Source: Flaccisagitta enflata (lineage: Eukaryota; Chaetognatha; Sagittoidea; Aphragmophora). Taken from it: 64,000 nt of DNA. The notes under the pieces are model-generated. The model was not told the DNA's origin and ran no database searches. It saw nothing but the letters and a program-made list of their open reading frames with translations. Positions 1-32,023 of this stretch are shown here, piece by piece. Within the stretch, counting starts at the first letter, position 1. Each line of letters begins with the position of its first letter. The stretch covers positions 93,682,001 to 93,746,000 of the forward strand of contig OZ231126.1 of the NCBI GenBank assembly GCA_965153355.1. Direction: 5' to 3'. A program made the translations under genes and the position numbers.

Positions 1-1300
1 CTTTAAAATGCGACCAATCCGGGGCACAGTCCGTCGTGATGGGAAAAAAATCAAACTGTTGAGAGTTTAAAATCGCCCTACACGAGCTATTACTCCTTTT
101 TCTCAATTCTAATTGGCCCCAGTAAACCAAAGTAATTGAATCCCAATAATTACGAGTGCATAGAACAGTCTTGCTCAAGAATTTCCAAGCGCAAAAGTAA
201 GTCAAGGCTTAATTTGCATAATTAAAAAGTCAAAGATTGAGCTCAAACTCAGCCCATAGTTAATTGCGCAATTACGCGCATTAGAGTTACCATCATATCA
301 AGGAGTAAGACAAGGTAAAAGTGTCAAAATTGATCAACATTAAGGATCCTAGAAGATCCTGATTTTTTTCCCATCACTTATAAATCTGATTGATTGTGCG
401 GGGTGTGTAGCTCGATTCATTTAGACGCAGCGCACCTCCAAAGTTAGGTACTCAAAGTGGGCCCCATGAGATCATGGAGAAGCGCCATTTAACCATTAAC
501 TTCCACAAGTGGCGAAGGTCAAAACACCTAAACTGATGGCGATTACCAAAATTTCATAAGAGTACTAACAGTAGGCTAATGGACTGACCAACCAGCTTAA
601 TCGTGGAAGTAAAAAAAGACCAACAGGAGGAAAAACGCAATGTGAAGCTACCACATTGGGAAAAACATCTTTGAACAGTTTAATATGAAATAAGGAATGC
701 TAAGCAACTGCATAATACTCTGTCAGTTCACTCTTACTACCAGAGGTAACTGATTAAAATCAGTTTGGAATCTAGACTGTATTTTTGCTTGATTTGTTTT
801 GACATGGCCTATGGATAAAGCAATGCTTTCTGAAAGTAGTAACTTATTGGCACCTATCCAAATTCTCAGGATTTATTCACTTATCTTTGACAGGTAAACT
901 ATTTGGAATCAAACCATCGCAATTTCAGATAACAAAATCGGAGCTCAAGGGCTGTTTAGAACATTTTTCAGAAATCAATTATCATGTTTGGGGACTGAGA
1001 AACGTCGTTTTGTAATCGGCGTGTTGGCGTGAAAAACCCTGTATTTTCTTTTTTTCTTTCCTCAAATCTATAAGTCCGACTTTTGATCTTTAGGTCTGAG
1101 GCACGTTGTGCCCCGCGTGTCCTTGTTTCTGCCACCCTGTAATAACTCTAGTACTGTCTTTGCCCACCCGTCTGCGACTTTTGCCCTGTCTTGGGCTTGT
1201 TTTTCCAACTCTTCCCTCAACGCATTGTTCTAACAAATGATAAGGATCGTCATATCCATTCTGATCAAGTCATTGGCTATTGATTGTCTTGTAGGGGCGA
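1..1300. other. No gene recognised
   Basis: AT-rich unique-looking DNA. No ORF above background, no clear splice-flanked coding segment and no repeat shared with the rest of the window was seen. Confidence 0.5.
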
Positions 1301-1303
1301 TAT

Positions 1304-1307
<4 letters not shown>

Positions 1308-1343
<36 letters not shown>

Positions 1344-1408
1344 GCTGTTGTGGAGTTGTTGTTGTTATTGTTGTAGTGGTTGATGTTGTTGTTGTTGTTG
1401 TTGTTGTT
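1308..1408. repeat. (TTG)n microsatellite
   Basis: Trinucleotide TTG/GTT run of about 100 bp with a few interruptions, directly before the MITE at 1426. Confidence 0.95.
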
Positions 1409-1425
1409 TATTTATCTATCGTAAT

Positions 1426-1852
1426 ACACGCTTTTCATTTTATAAGAACATGGATTTTTGAAGTGAGCCTCAGCGTTCTTATTTTTAGCCTTGTTTTGAG
1501 GCTCAAGCATCTTTAATATGTTCTTATTTTTTAATGAGATAATTTTTTTTTCTGAATATATGTTTATATAATTATAATGGTATATTTTTAGCAATTGTTA
1601 AAAAAAATATTTCATTATATAAAAAGAAATGTAAGATTGATATTTGATAAATAATAAATTAACATTTTAAAAATCATTATCATAATATCAATCATTAAGG
1701 GTTTTTCATATAATTTTAGTAGTTTTTTCAAAAAAATATTATTCTTATCTAAAAATCTGAGGCTCAGCATGTTCTTGAGATGTTCTTATTTTTTGGCCAA
1801 ATCTGAGGCTGATGTTCTTATAAAAAGTGTTCTTATAAAAAGAAAAGCGTAA
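1426..1852. mobile_element. MITE-like element, family A, copy 1
   Basis: The ends are inverted: ACGCTTTTC near 1428 and GAAAAGCGT at 1842-1850, each followed inward by TTATAAGAACA-type sequence and by 'gaggctcag' blocks. No ORF inside. A diverged second copy with the same plan lies at 22370-22825. No convincing target duplication was seen, so the exact ends are approximate. Non-autonomous DNA transposon is inferred. Confidence 0.6.
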
Positions 1853-2186
1853 ACCAGGCCAGTAACCACTGCACCAATGAAGACGATGACAAAGTCGTTA
1901 ATCATACGAACTCGATTCATCAATTCCCTCGTTTATTCCTTTGACGATGATGCCTTTGATCTTTGGATATCAGGTTGAGTCTAGTTTGGTGCCTTTAATC
2001 TTTGGATATCCGGTTGAGTCTAGTTTGGTGCCAATCTAGGATAGATTCAGTACAAAAAAACTGAAAAAAGAATCACCAAAGCAATGCGATGTTTTCCCCG
2101 TTGCTTGGGTGTCAAACGCTGACAAACATGTTGCTCGTTTTTTTGTTTTTTTTTGCCATTGATATTTGTAAATGAGACTGATTTTC

Positions 2187-2248
2187 TATCTATCTGTCTG
2201 TCTATCTGTCTGTCTGTCTGTTTGTCAGTCTGTCTGATTTTCTATCTA

Positions 2249-2332
<84 letters not shown>
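2187..2332. repeat. (CTGT)n then (TC)n microsatellite
   Basis: CTGT/CTAT repeats followed by about 60 bp of pure TC. Confidence 0.95.
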
Positions 2333-2675
2333 TCGCTGACTCTGCTCTGGACACAGGAACGAGATCGTGGTTTCAAAAGGTCACAGGATATTGGTTGATA
2401 TTGAGATCACTATCCTGTAGTGTTGTATTCCCACAATATAGTCTATCATATGTTACATCAAGATCTTGATCCACTGGTATAGGTGGGACCACTCTATCAA
2501 GATCCCGCACCAAAATGAGTACATCCACCTGTGCCCCTACCTTAAAAATCGATATACCAGCATGCATGATGCGTAGCAGCCGCACATGACATGTTACAGC
2601 CACGTGTGATTACTGATTAGGCCGCGGGTGAAGCTTGATCAACGTGTAACAGCCGCGCGTAATGTGTAACAGCGG

Positions 2676-2778
2676 GCCTCAGCGACCCAATCCCAGCCTC
2701 GGCGACCTAATCCCGGCCTCGGCGACCTAATCCCGGCCGCGGCGACATAATCCCGGCCGCGGCGACCTAATCCCGGCC
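2676..2778. repeat. 20-bp minisatellite
   Basis: About five copies of a 20-bp unit (CGGCGACCTAATCCCGGCCT) with single-base changes. It is GC-rich against an AT-rich background. Confidence 0.85.
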
Positions 2779-2786
2779 ATGAAAAC

Positions 2787-3113
2787 TAGTCATCCAAGGA
2801 TCGCACATGGTCAGCGGTACCCGATGCCCTGCTTGGAGTGATCAGCTGAAAAAGTGGAGTTAATGCAGGGCAGCGGCTCCAAAGGGCCGATGTCCTGAAT
2901 GCTTGAGAGAGCTAATTTAAACCTGAGATGGCTGATTTTAGGCCTCAGAGGGCTGAGTTCTGTGCCTGAGAGGACTGATTTTGGGCCTGAGAGAGCTGAT
3001 TTGGAGCCTGAGAGGGGCCTCAGGGGGGAGACAGACGGATGAACATACGGACAAACATCTGGAAATTCACCCGTGTCATACAGGACATTGGTCCTTTTGG
3101 GCCGCTGCCCAAA
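2787..3113. mobile_element. Foldback element family R2, copy a
   Basis: Opens with GTCATCCAAGGATC and a block ending in CAAAGGGCCGATGTCCTG, and closes with the inverted counterpart (CAGGACATTGGTCC...GGGCCGCTGCC). The interior holds repeats of the type 'gcctgagagggctgattttggg'. The same plan recurs at 19521-19916, 30984-31452 and 41853-43530. No coding capacity. Confidence 0.6.
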
Positions 3114-3588
3114 AAAAGGCCCATTGGCCCATCTTTAAGATGTTCTATCAAATTGGCCATAACAACAAGAGGAAACTCAACTTTTGCTTTAAGACGCAGA
3201 TAAAACTTAATCAGAACTCTTTTCATTTAGTGTAAAGATACATGCACAATTCATTTTTAAAAATTTCTATTCAACAAAAACTGTAAAAAGGTTTACAATA
3301 AAGAATCATGAGATCAGATTCGAATTTGAAGTGTAGCCTCAACCACTCATGGTAAAAAACTGGTAAACTAGGCCAACATCTATAAGTCGCGTGCGAGACA
3401 TAAATAACTGAATTGACCTGACTCCTTACTGTATCTTTTTAATCAACATGACTGAATAGGGAGAAATATAAGAAATGAATAAAGTGATTTAGTTGACTTA
3501 ATTGACTTGAATAAATTGATGAATAAATCAGCTTAATGAGGTATTGGAGGCCGCGGAAACCCACCCAATTACAGGTCGGGACCACTGG

Positions 3589-3768
3589 AACAAGGCCGGA
3601 TACACGGCCATCAGTTGCGGACAGGTGGGCAAGGGCGGAAATGTTCTAAAACGCTCATTTCCTCACTTTTTGACTCGTGACATCGGACCGACCAACTGAC
3701 GGACCGACAGACTGACCGACGGACGGATGGACAAAGCCTCTTATAGAGTTGCGTGTCCGCAACTAAAA
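3589..3768 (+). mobile_element. Hairpin-ended (Helentron-like) element, nested short copy
   Basis: Starts AACAAGGCCGGATACACGGC, then the sub-terminal stem CAGTTGCGGAC. It ends with GACC/GACGGAC repeats, AAAGCCTCTTATAG and the hairpin AGTTGCGTGTCCGCAACT (3747-3764) plus an A-run. It is closely similar to 48820-48987, which independently supports both ends. Confidence 0.7.
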
Positions 3769-3847
3769 AGTGGTGACTTTTGTAATTGAGTCAACTTAAT
3801 CAACTCTATAAACCCAATCAATGAAAAATGACTAAACCAGACTTCAA

Positions 3848-4520
3848 CCAGCAGACTTTAACCAGCAGACTTAAACCAGCAGACTTAAACCAGCAGACTT
3901 AAACCAGCAGACTTAAACCAGCAGACTTAACCAGAACCAGCAGACCTAATCCAGCAGACTTAAACCAGCAGACTTAAACCAGCAGACTTAAACCAGCAGA
4001 CTTAAACCAGCAGACTTAAACTAGCAGACTTAAACCAGCAGACTTAAACCAGCAGACTTAAACCAGCAAACTTGAACCAGCAAACATGAACCAGCAGGCA
4101 TAAACCAGCTGACTTAAATCAGCAGACCTAAACTAGCAGACTTAAACCAGCAGACTTGAACCAGCAGACTTGAACCAGCAGACTTGAACCAGCAGACCTG
4201 AACCAGCAGACTTAACCAGAACCAGCAGACCTAATCCAGCAGACTTAAACCAGCAGACTTAAACCAGCAGACTTAAACCAGCAGACTTAAACCAGCAGAC
4301 TTAAACCAGCAGACTTAAACCAGCAGACTTAAACCAGCAGACTTAAACCAGCAGACTTAAACCAGCAAACTTGAACCAGCAAACATGAACCAGCAGGCAT
4401 AAACCAGCTGACTTAAATCAGCAGACCTAAACTAGCAGACTTAAACCAGCAGACTTGAACCAGCAGACTTGAACCAGCAGACTTGAACCAGCAGACCTGA
4501 ACCAGCAGACTTAAACCAGC
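3848..4520. repeat. 14-bp minisatellite with higher-order duplication
   Basis: About 45 units of ACCAGCAGACTTAA. Variant units recur about 285-300 bp apart: the 'ccagaaccagcagacctaat' variant near 3930 and 4215, and the 'agcaaacttg' variant near 4065 and 4365. The array therefore grew by duplication of a block of about 20 units. Confidence 0.9.
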
Positions 4521-5147
4521 TGAAAAAACCCAAACAACCCACTATGACAAAACATGACAAAATCCCAAAGATTGACAAAAAACAAAGTCCCCAGCTCAAA
4601 GGCTCTAACCTGGAGGATCTAACCTCGAACTTAAAACAACCCAAAATGAGCCAAGAAGACTCAATATGACCCAAAATGACCTACAATGACCCAAAGTGAC
4701 CCATAATGTCCAAAGAAGACCCATCAAGACAAAAAACAACAAAAAAAGACAAAAATGAGTAAAATGATTAAAATGAACAAAATGACATAAATGACCAAAG
4801 CATACCAAAAATCATGTTCAATGACCAAAAATGACCTGAAATGTCCCTAAAAGCATTAAAATTACTTGAAATTACTTAAAATGCCCAGAAAAGACTTAGA
4901 ATGACATAAAATTACTTAAAATGCCCAAAAAAAGACACAAATGACTTAGATGAACAAAATGACGGAAATGATCAAAAATGACCAAAAATTACTAAAAGCA
5001 ACCAAAAATGACCAAAAACAACAAAGAAATGACTCAAAATAACTCCAGACGACCCAAAACAACCAAAAACAACACAAAAAAGCTAAGTGTTACGGACCAA
5101 CCGACCAATGGAGCAGGTTGTAGAGTCACGTGCACGCAACTAAAAAC

Positions 5148-5372
5148 ATGGTCAAAAGCCCAAACGGATTCCAAAACGTATTCTTCGTGATTTATCTCTT
5201 CTTCTTCCTCCCCCTTTTCCTCCACTCCCTGCTGAGCAATTGCTTCAAATGCGCGCTTCAAGATTTCTTGTATGTTGGTTGGAAAATCATAGCCCTCTTG
5301 AGCCACTTGTTCCATCTCGTCTTCAGCACGAGTTGGCACCCGTAGTTGCATCCTTGTCAAATCAACAGTCAA
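5148..5372 (-). CDS. Coding-like fragment, unrecognised
   Basis: A minus-strand open frame of about 75 codons with ordinary protein-like composition (MQLRVPTRAEDEMEQVAQEG..., then NIQEILKRAFEAIAQQG and an acidic GEEEEEINHEEY stretch). Read 5-prime to 3-prime it runs straight into the end of the hairpin-ended element at 5146 and becomes nonsense there, as if that element cut an older gene. There is a possible acceptor AG just before its first internal Met. No family recognised. It may be the remnant of a gene or an exon with the rest lost. Confidence 0.35.
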
Positions 5373-5441
5373 ATCATCAATATTAGTTTGGTTGGTTTAC
5401 GAAACTATTCTTTCAATCCCTCAATCCCTTACATACACTTA

Positions 5442-5930
5442 TAAGTCGCGGACAAGCAACTCTACACCTTGCCATGTTGGTAGGTAGGTTGGTCAGTTGG
5501 TCTGTAACATTTTTGAATTACCTACTTCTTGCCACTGAAACTTACTTGATTCTGGACTGGCTCAGGTTGTGATGAGTAAAGGGATTCGGAAAGTTAGTCT
5601 CACCATCCAATGATCCTGTTCTGACAGCCAAAATAGTTGACGTAGTAGATTCACTCTTTGCCCGCAGGAACTAATCAAACAAGTAACCCAGGGGAACAAT
5701 ATTGTCATAAACAAAAATAACGACAACAACAGGGGGTTTATAGTCGTGGACCCACAACTCTATAAGAGGCTTTGTCTGTCCCTCAATTAGAGTTGAAAAG
5801 TGAGAAAACTCGTGTGTGTGTTTGTGTGTGCATGCGTGTGTATGTGAATGAGAGCGTTCGTGCGTCTGTGTTTCTGTTTCTGCGTTTAGACCTACACGGC
5901 AAGTTGTAGAGTCGCATGTCCGCGACTTAA
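5442..5930. repeat. Cluster of hairpin-ended element fragments
   Basis: Three hairpin ends of the dispersed family: two in reverse orientation (5444-5461 and 5742-5759, each followed by CTCTA and GTCTGTC-type repeats) and one forward (AGTCGCATGTCCGCGACT, 5910-5927). None forms a complete element. The DNA between them includes a (TG)n-rich stretch near 5812-5880. Confidence 0.55.
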
Positions 5931-6220
5931 AATGAACTAAATGACCCTTGGACCAATGTGGTGACGTATGAAGCTGCGTCTGAGCGATTCAAAATTCAGT
6001 TATTAGGGAAAAGGTCTAACGGACGAAGCTGTAACAGGCCTGAGCATCATTTTTACCCATGATACAAAATGCTATGTGGTCCATTGCTCCATTCCGCGTT
6101 AGCACAGCCCTAGTTGAACTTTCGCCACAAAATAGATTGGGCGCGCAACATAATTTATTCCATCGCAATTGATTTTTCTTCGCCCGGAGTTCATTTTATA
6201 GATGGAAAGCGGTAAGCGTC

Positions 6221-7065
6221 TGTTGTAACTGCTGAACGCAAAGATTGCTCGAAATTGCAGATGTCTGTAAAAAGATTCATAAAGCTCTTAAACTCCAATA
6301 TTTTATGTAAAAATTTCATTGGTCTAAGCATGTGTAAAAATGAGTGCCGCTGGGACAGCCTAAAAGGGGGTATTTGCCTGTATGATAGGTGGAACAATTA
6401 CCTCACTTTACCAAAACTAAAATAAATGGAAGAGGGCCTTGTGAGCCCTCACTGACTAGTTACTATGCGCATCACTCCTAGTTTTCCACCCTGTATATTT
6501 CACTGATTTCAGAAAAAGTTAGTTTTGAATATATTTTTTTATCACTTAAGTGGAGAGGCGAAAATAATTTTTAATGGGAGGAAGAACAAGACAACAGCTT
6601 CCTTCCTTGATTTTCATGTCTTCAATATTTAAGCATGTAGTGTCCTTACAATTGAGCATAACTTATTGTTTAGATGACAATATCAGAGAAAAGAAAAGCG
6701 GCAGCTTATGAATTCTGGTATGTTGAGTAAAATGAATATTTACAGTCAATGTTTTTTTTTCATTCTGAAAGTTTTTCTTCAAATCATTCTCACGTTCAAA
6801 CATTTTGGGCTACAGATGCCAGATTGGTCTCAAATTAAAGGTATCTTAATTTTCTTTCAATTGAGTCCAATCTGGCATCTGTAGCTCAAACCGTTTAGAC
6901 GTGAGAATGATTTAAAGAAAAATTTCCAGGATGAAAAACACATTGACTGTAAATATTTATTTTACTTTAAATCTATATTGTGGCCAAACTACTCAACTTA
7001 AACCAATGAGATTTTTGCATGAAAATTCGGAGCTTAGGAGCGCAATGAATTTATTTTCAGAATTA
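6221..7065. mobile_element. Foldback element with long inverted arms
   Basis: Arms meet near 6840. The inner arms are 6729-6835 and 6845-6955 (TTTACAGTCAATG...CAGATGCCAGATTGG and its complement). The outer arms are about 6225-6335 and 6975-7060 (ACCAATGA.ATTTTT and GAGCTT... blocks). The left arm is interrupted at 6328-6725 by a segment found again at 46641-46928. No ORF of note. Confidence 0.55.
6328..6725. repeat. Dispersed repeat X, copy 1
   Basis: Starts CATGTGTAAAAATGAGTGCCG and ends near CTGGTATG. The same segment with an internal deletion lies inside the second zinc-finger gene at 46641-46928. Two copies in unrelated surroundings point to a mobile sequence. Confidence 0.6.
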
Positions 7066-7238
7066 TTGTCTTTTTTTTTAGAAGCAGAACAGAATCGTTT
7101 TCTTATATATCATTTGATGAGAAACACACTGTGTATCAGTTTGTCTGATGTCTGCTCATATGTTATTCATCACTTATCAAACACCAGCCTTTATAAATAG
7201 TCGTTCCAAACCCCTGTTACAAACTTCCATACTACAGG

Positions 7239-25393
<18,155 letters not shown>

Positions 25394-25627
25394 ACGTCCC
25401 AATTAAAAAAAAACGATAGAAATACAAATCTTGATTCCCCTGTCAATATAAGTCAAATTGGCCCTTTCATGAAGTTGATCACAACTGATATTGATATTAA
25501 AATTTAATTTTCTGAATGAAAAATTGATAAGATCCGAACTTAATCTAAATGTTCATTTGATGTGTAACAAATTGAATCTCTACGTCTTACGTTTTTGTGA
25601 AACAAAATTTTCTCATTTTTTTTTCTT

Positions 25628-25817
25628 TTAAGTTGCGGACACGCAACTCTATAAGAGGGTTTGTGCGTTCGTCGATCCGTTGGTCCGTCTGAAATGACTG
25701 GATCGAAAAGTGGAAAAACGAGTGTTTTGGTTACTTCTTGTGTATGTTTGTGTGTGGGTTAAGAGTTGGGCTGTGGATCGGGGTTGGATGCCCTGCCCAC
25801 CCGCCCGCAACGATACG
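25628..25817 (-). mobile_element. Hairpin-ended element, reverse copy
   Basis: Hairpin AGTTGCGGACACGCAACT (25631-25648), then CTCTATAAGAGGGTTTG and GTCC repeats. The far end has CCTGCCCACCCGCCCGCAAC, the inverse of the 5-prime sub-terminal stem. Confidence 0.65.
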
Positions 25818-26273
25818 ATATTGTTTTCTTTTATGGAGGAGTAAAAAGCTTTGCAATTTTGGAATAATGAATGAATTTCAATGGCACACTCTGATCAGTA
25901 ATCAGTGAACTTTGTTTTAGTATAGTGTTTATGGCCATATCCATTATCCAACAGGGCTGTCACTATGGTAAAGGCTTTACATGCCCAATATTTTCAAACA
26001 GGATACCGGCTGGCCCTCGATCCGTCAAATATCAAAGCTCAATTTCAATTGTGTTGCAGTGCTACAGTAGTGCATGGTGCTTTTTTTCAATTTGCCAATA
26101 TTACCCGAGACTGTACGATGAGTATGCGACAATCGTCAATATAATCTTGAATTTTGAGCTAAAAATTGCACGATAAATTAATTAAATAATTAATGTCTTT
26201 ATAAAGTTAGAGGCCATGTAGTAGAACCTAAATTGGGGCGAAAAGCATCCACATTCCTGTGTGTTCAAAATCT

Positions 26274-26891
26274 ACTACCTAGGAAAAAAGTCTACGTTCA
26301 CTTGAGGGAGCAGTGCATTTATGCCAAAAATGTTAACAAAACAAGGTGCTTTTTTTCTTGGCAATATCATTTAGTGTCCTGCCTAGGTTATGGCTACTTC
26401 TGTTTGACATTGTAACAATTTGCTGAGCCTCGACGTGAATTCTAACAAGATGTATCATGAGAATTTTCCCGTAGCTTTTTATCACCCACTTAGTTGATAT
26501 CATTCATTCCTCTTATTCAAGATGCTTAATTTTGACAAAGGTTATCAACCATAGTGACATTGGGACTTAGTGGGATAATCTTATGCCAGTGCATGAAAAA
26601 TATCCATTATAACAAAAAAAATATATTAAGAAAATAAGTAACTTAATTCTGTGTTGACAACAGCGCTCACTAAAACTGATTTGATTCTCTTTTTTCTTCA
26701 TTTTCCAAAAAGACTTGTCATCTTAAAATCGCTCTTATTTCTAAACGGTTGAAGCTACAAGAATGGGATTTGTCCCAAATGATAGATCTTTCAAAGAAGT
26801 TTTTGAATCTCACCAATTTTTCTTATTTATCTTGACTAGAAGTATAGTAGTTACTACTCATAGGTGAACGTAGACTTTTTTCCTAGGTAGT
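26274..26891. mobile_element. MITE-like element, family B, copy 1
   Basis: Perfect 28-bp inverted termini at 26274-26301 and 26864-26891 (outer bases ACTACCTAGGAAAAAAGTC). No coding capacity. Copy 2, with diverged termini, is at 32024-32625. Confidence 0.8.
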
Positions 26892-27379
26892 ATAATCTGT
26901 ACGACAATTGATGAACACTTTAAGCTAGAAAGAATCGCATTTGTGTTGGGCTACCAAATTAGGAATGTGCTTTTTCAGTTAACTTTTTATCCTTGTGCGA
27001 ATCAATGGTAATTCTAAATGAACGAAACCAAAATCCGGTGACTACGTGACTCACTATTGAACATACCGTAAATTCATCTATATATTAATATATATTATTC
27101 TATTTTGTGATAAGTATTTCATAATTATTCCCAACACTTTTTCCCTGTTTATCGTCCCTTTTCAATCGCGTCTCTCTCCTCCAGAGTCGCGTCAGTCTTG
27201 TTTTAGTCGAATTATTTTTGCTGTTATTCTGTTTTGTTTGTCCAATTATCCCCCCCCCCCTTCTTTCATTCCAACTGTTACAGAATTGACAAGAGAAAGC
27301 ACTACCCGCCGGTGAAACTACCCAGGACAAAAAAAAACTTTTGATCGCCACTTAACGTGCATAAAATAAAACTGCAAAA

Positions 27380-29834
<2,455 letters not shown>

Positions 29835-30166
29835 GTAGGTCAAGAAAACCATTGTATTTGTCCCATTCATACATTCCAATCATTTACTCCATTCATTCAT
29901 TCCATTTCCATTTATTCATTCATTCATTGATTTAGGTCCATTTATTCATTCCATTCATGCACTATTTCCGTTCAGTCATTCCATTGATTCATTCCATTGA
30001 TTCATTCCATTCATTCATTCCGTTAATTCATTCTATTCATTCATTTATATTTACTCTTTCCTTACGTCGGATATGTACTATTGCAATTTGATCTTTGATT
30101 GCCCTCTTGCATACCAGTAAAGGCGGCTCTCGCCGACCGGAAAAAAATCGTAAGATTGTTTTTTAA

Positions 30167-30512
30167 GTCGCGTGCACGCGACTCTACAACCCGCTTTGTC
30201 GGTCCGTCCGTCCGTCGGTCCGTCGGTCCGTCGGTCCGTCCGTCCGTCCGTCCGTCACACTTTACTTTTTTTTACTATAACGTCAACTCTTAGGTCATTT
30301 TAAGTCATTTTAAGTCATTTATTGTTATTCTAAGTCATTTTGAGTCAGTCTAAGTCATTTTAAGTCATTTTAAGTTATTTTAAGTTATTGTTGGTTTTTT
30401 AGTCATTTTAAGTCAATTTTGGTCATTTTAGGTCATTCTAAGTCATTGAAAGTCATTCTAAGTCATTCTGTTATTTTTGTCTGTGTCTTGCACGCGACTT
30501 ATAGGGTGTTGT
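30167..30512 (-). mobile_element. Hairpin-ended element, reverse copy
   Basis: Perfect palindrome AGTCGCGTGCACGCGACT (30167-30184), CTCTACAACCCGCTTTGTC, GGTCCGTCC repeats, an interior of TTTTAAGTCA repeats, and the far end GCACGCGACTTATAGGGTGT. It is nearly the mirror image of 22962-23294. Confidence 0.75.
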
Positions 30513-30556
30513 TTTTTAGCTCTTCTCATTACATTCACGCGCCTGTGTGTGTGTGT

Positions 30557-30715
30557 GTCTGTCTGTCTCTCTCTCTTTCTTTCTCTGTGCCTCTTTCTTC
30601 TCTCTCTCCTCTCTCTCTCCTCCCTCCCTCTCTCCCTCTCCTCCTCCCTCTCTCCTTCCCTCTCCTCCCTCTCTCTCCCTCTCTCTCTTCCTCCCTTCCT
30701 CCATCTATCCCTCCC
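30557..30715. repeat. Polypyrimidine CT/CCT repeat
   Basis: Imperfect CTCTC/CCTCC run of about 160 bp. Confidence 0.9.
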
Positions 30716-30881
30716 TCGGGGACAGCTCGTTATTTAGATTTTTCTAATGTGCGTAATTTAAAATTGGCCTCTTGTGCGTTACTTAGATTCTAAGTTATGA
30801 ACATTTTTTATGCGCGCTCCTCAGAATCTTCAGAATGTCTCTCTTCTATCCCTTTTGTTCATTACTTATGTCCTCTCTTGG

Positions 30882-30885
<4 letters not shown>

Positions 30886-30960
<75 letters not shown>

Positions 30961-30967
30961 CTCTCCT
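30886..30967. repeat. (TC)n microsatellite
   Basis: About 70 bp of pure TC. Confidence 0.97.
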
Positions 30968-30983
30968 CTCTTTTATGTGCTTT

Positions 30984-31452
30984 TTAGGCAGCAACCTCAA
31001 AAGGCCGGTGTCCTGTAGGACACAGAGGGCAAATTCATATGTACGTCCTTCTGTTTGTCCATCCATCCATCCGTAGATCCGTCCCCCCCCTGCCTCCTTA
31101 GGCCAAAACCTCAAACCCTATTGAATAACATGGAAAAACAAGAAAAACTGAAAAATACAAAAATTTTCATGGAATAACATGAAAAATTGAGAGAAAATGC
31201 AAAAATCCTCATTGAATAACATGGACAATAGATGAAAAATGAAGAAAATGCAGAAATTCCTATTAGATAGCATTGGAAATTGAAAAAAAAAGAAAAAATC
31301 TCATTGAATAACATGGAAACTCACCTCTGTGTCCTATAGGACATCGGCTTTTTTGGGGCCGCTGTCATACTCACACTCAGCTTTCACTAAATCACTCCCA
31401 GCAGGGCATTGGGTACTGCTGAATATGTGGGATCCTTGGATGACAAACTGTT
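30984..31452. mobile_element. Foldback element family R2, copy c
   Basis: Left arm contains GGCCGGTGTCCTGTAGGACA, and the right arm at about 31325-31370 contains TGTCCTATAGGACATCGGC. It ends with GGGATCCTTGGATGAC, the inverse of the R2 start. The interior has repeated 'aataacatggaaa' units. Confidence 0.6.
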
Positions 31453-31522
31453 AGCGTGACTTTTTTAACTGAAGATAGAAGGTCGAATGGTCACAGCATT
31501 TGTTAAGGTTGCGTTTCTGTAA

Positions 31523-31714
31523 CTCAAGGCCAGATACACAGCTACCCTAGTCGCGTGTGGGTTGGCAGGAGCAGTGTTGGAGAAGGTCACGAGGTCATCT
31601 GGGCAGGAGCTGTATGCTCAAAAAGCTCAAAAATGCCAAAAAAGTATCAAGGGGACTTACCAACCAACGGACCAACATAGCGGAATGTTAAGTTCCGTAG
31701 CACGTGACTAAAAA
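31523..31714 (+). mobile_element. Hairpin-ended element, forward copy
   Basis: Starts CAAGGCCAGATACACAGCTA with stem AGTCGCGTG. It ends with GACCAACATAGCGGAATG and the hairpin AGTTCCGTAGCACGTGACT (31691-31709) plus AAAAA. A 5-prime fragment of another copy follows at 31842-31895. Confidence 0.65.
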
Positions 31715-32023
31715 CACAATGAGGAGTAACACTTTTTGAGAAAGGGTGCCTACTGCAGTTTTTTTTCTAAGAAGGGTTACTATAATTGGAGGATTTTATT
31801 GGAAGATCTTGGAAGAGGAAAGGGAAAGAGAATAAGGAATAAACAAGGCCGGATGCATGGCACTCCAGTCACAGATGGTTAGGCAGGAGCAGATATCTAC
31901 ATTGACCATAGATTCTAAGTTATTTAGATCGTTGTTAGATAGTTATTTAGGTCATTGTTTAGATTCTAAGTTGTAGTACGTACTCTGAATATTTTTTATG
32001 AAAAATGCCATTAAGAAAGCTAT

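Larger units (their letters stand above)
3366..5146 (+). mobile_element. Hairpin-ended (Helentron-like) element, long copy
   Basis: The 5-prime end reads AACTAGGCCAACATCTATAA followed by the stem GTCGCGTGC. The 3-prime end is the imperfect hairpin AGTCACGTGCACGCAACT (5124-5141) followed by AAAAA, preceded by GGACCAACCGACCAAT. The interior is AATGACYYAAA-type repeats and a 14-bp minisatellite (3848-4520), and a second, shorter copy is nested at 3589-3768. The pairing of these ends is inferred from copy 22962-23294, whose ends and interior match. Confidence 0.5.

Noticed and set aside
4441-4808. Minus-strand ORFs of about 70 codons across the 14-bp minisatellite
   Set aside because: Translation of tandem repeats only.
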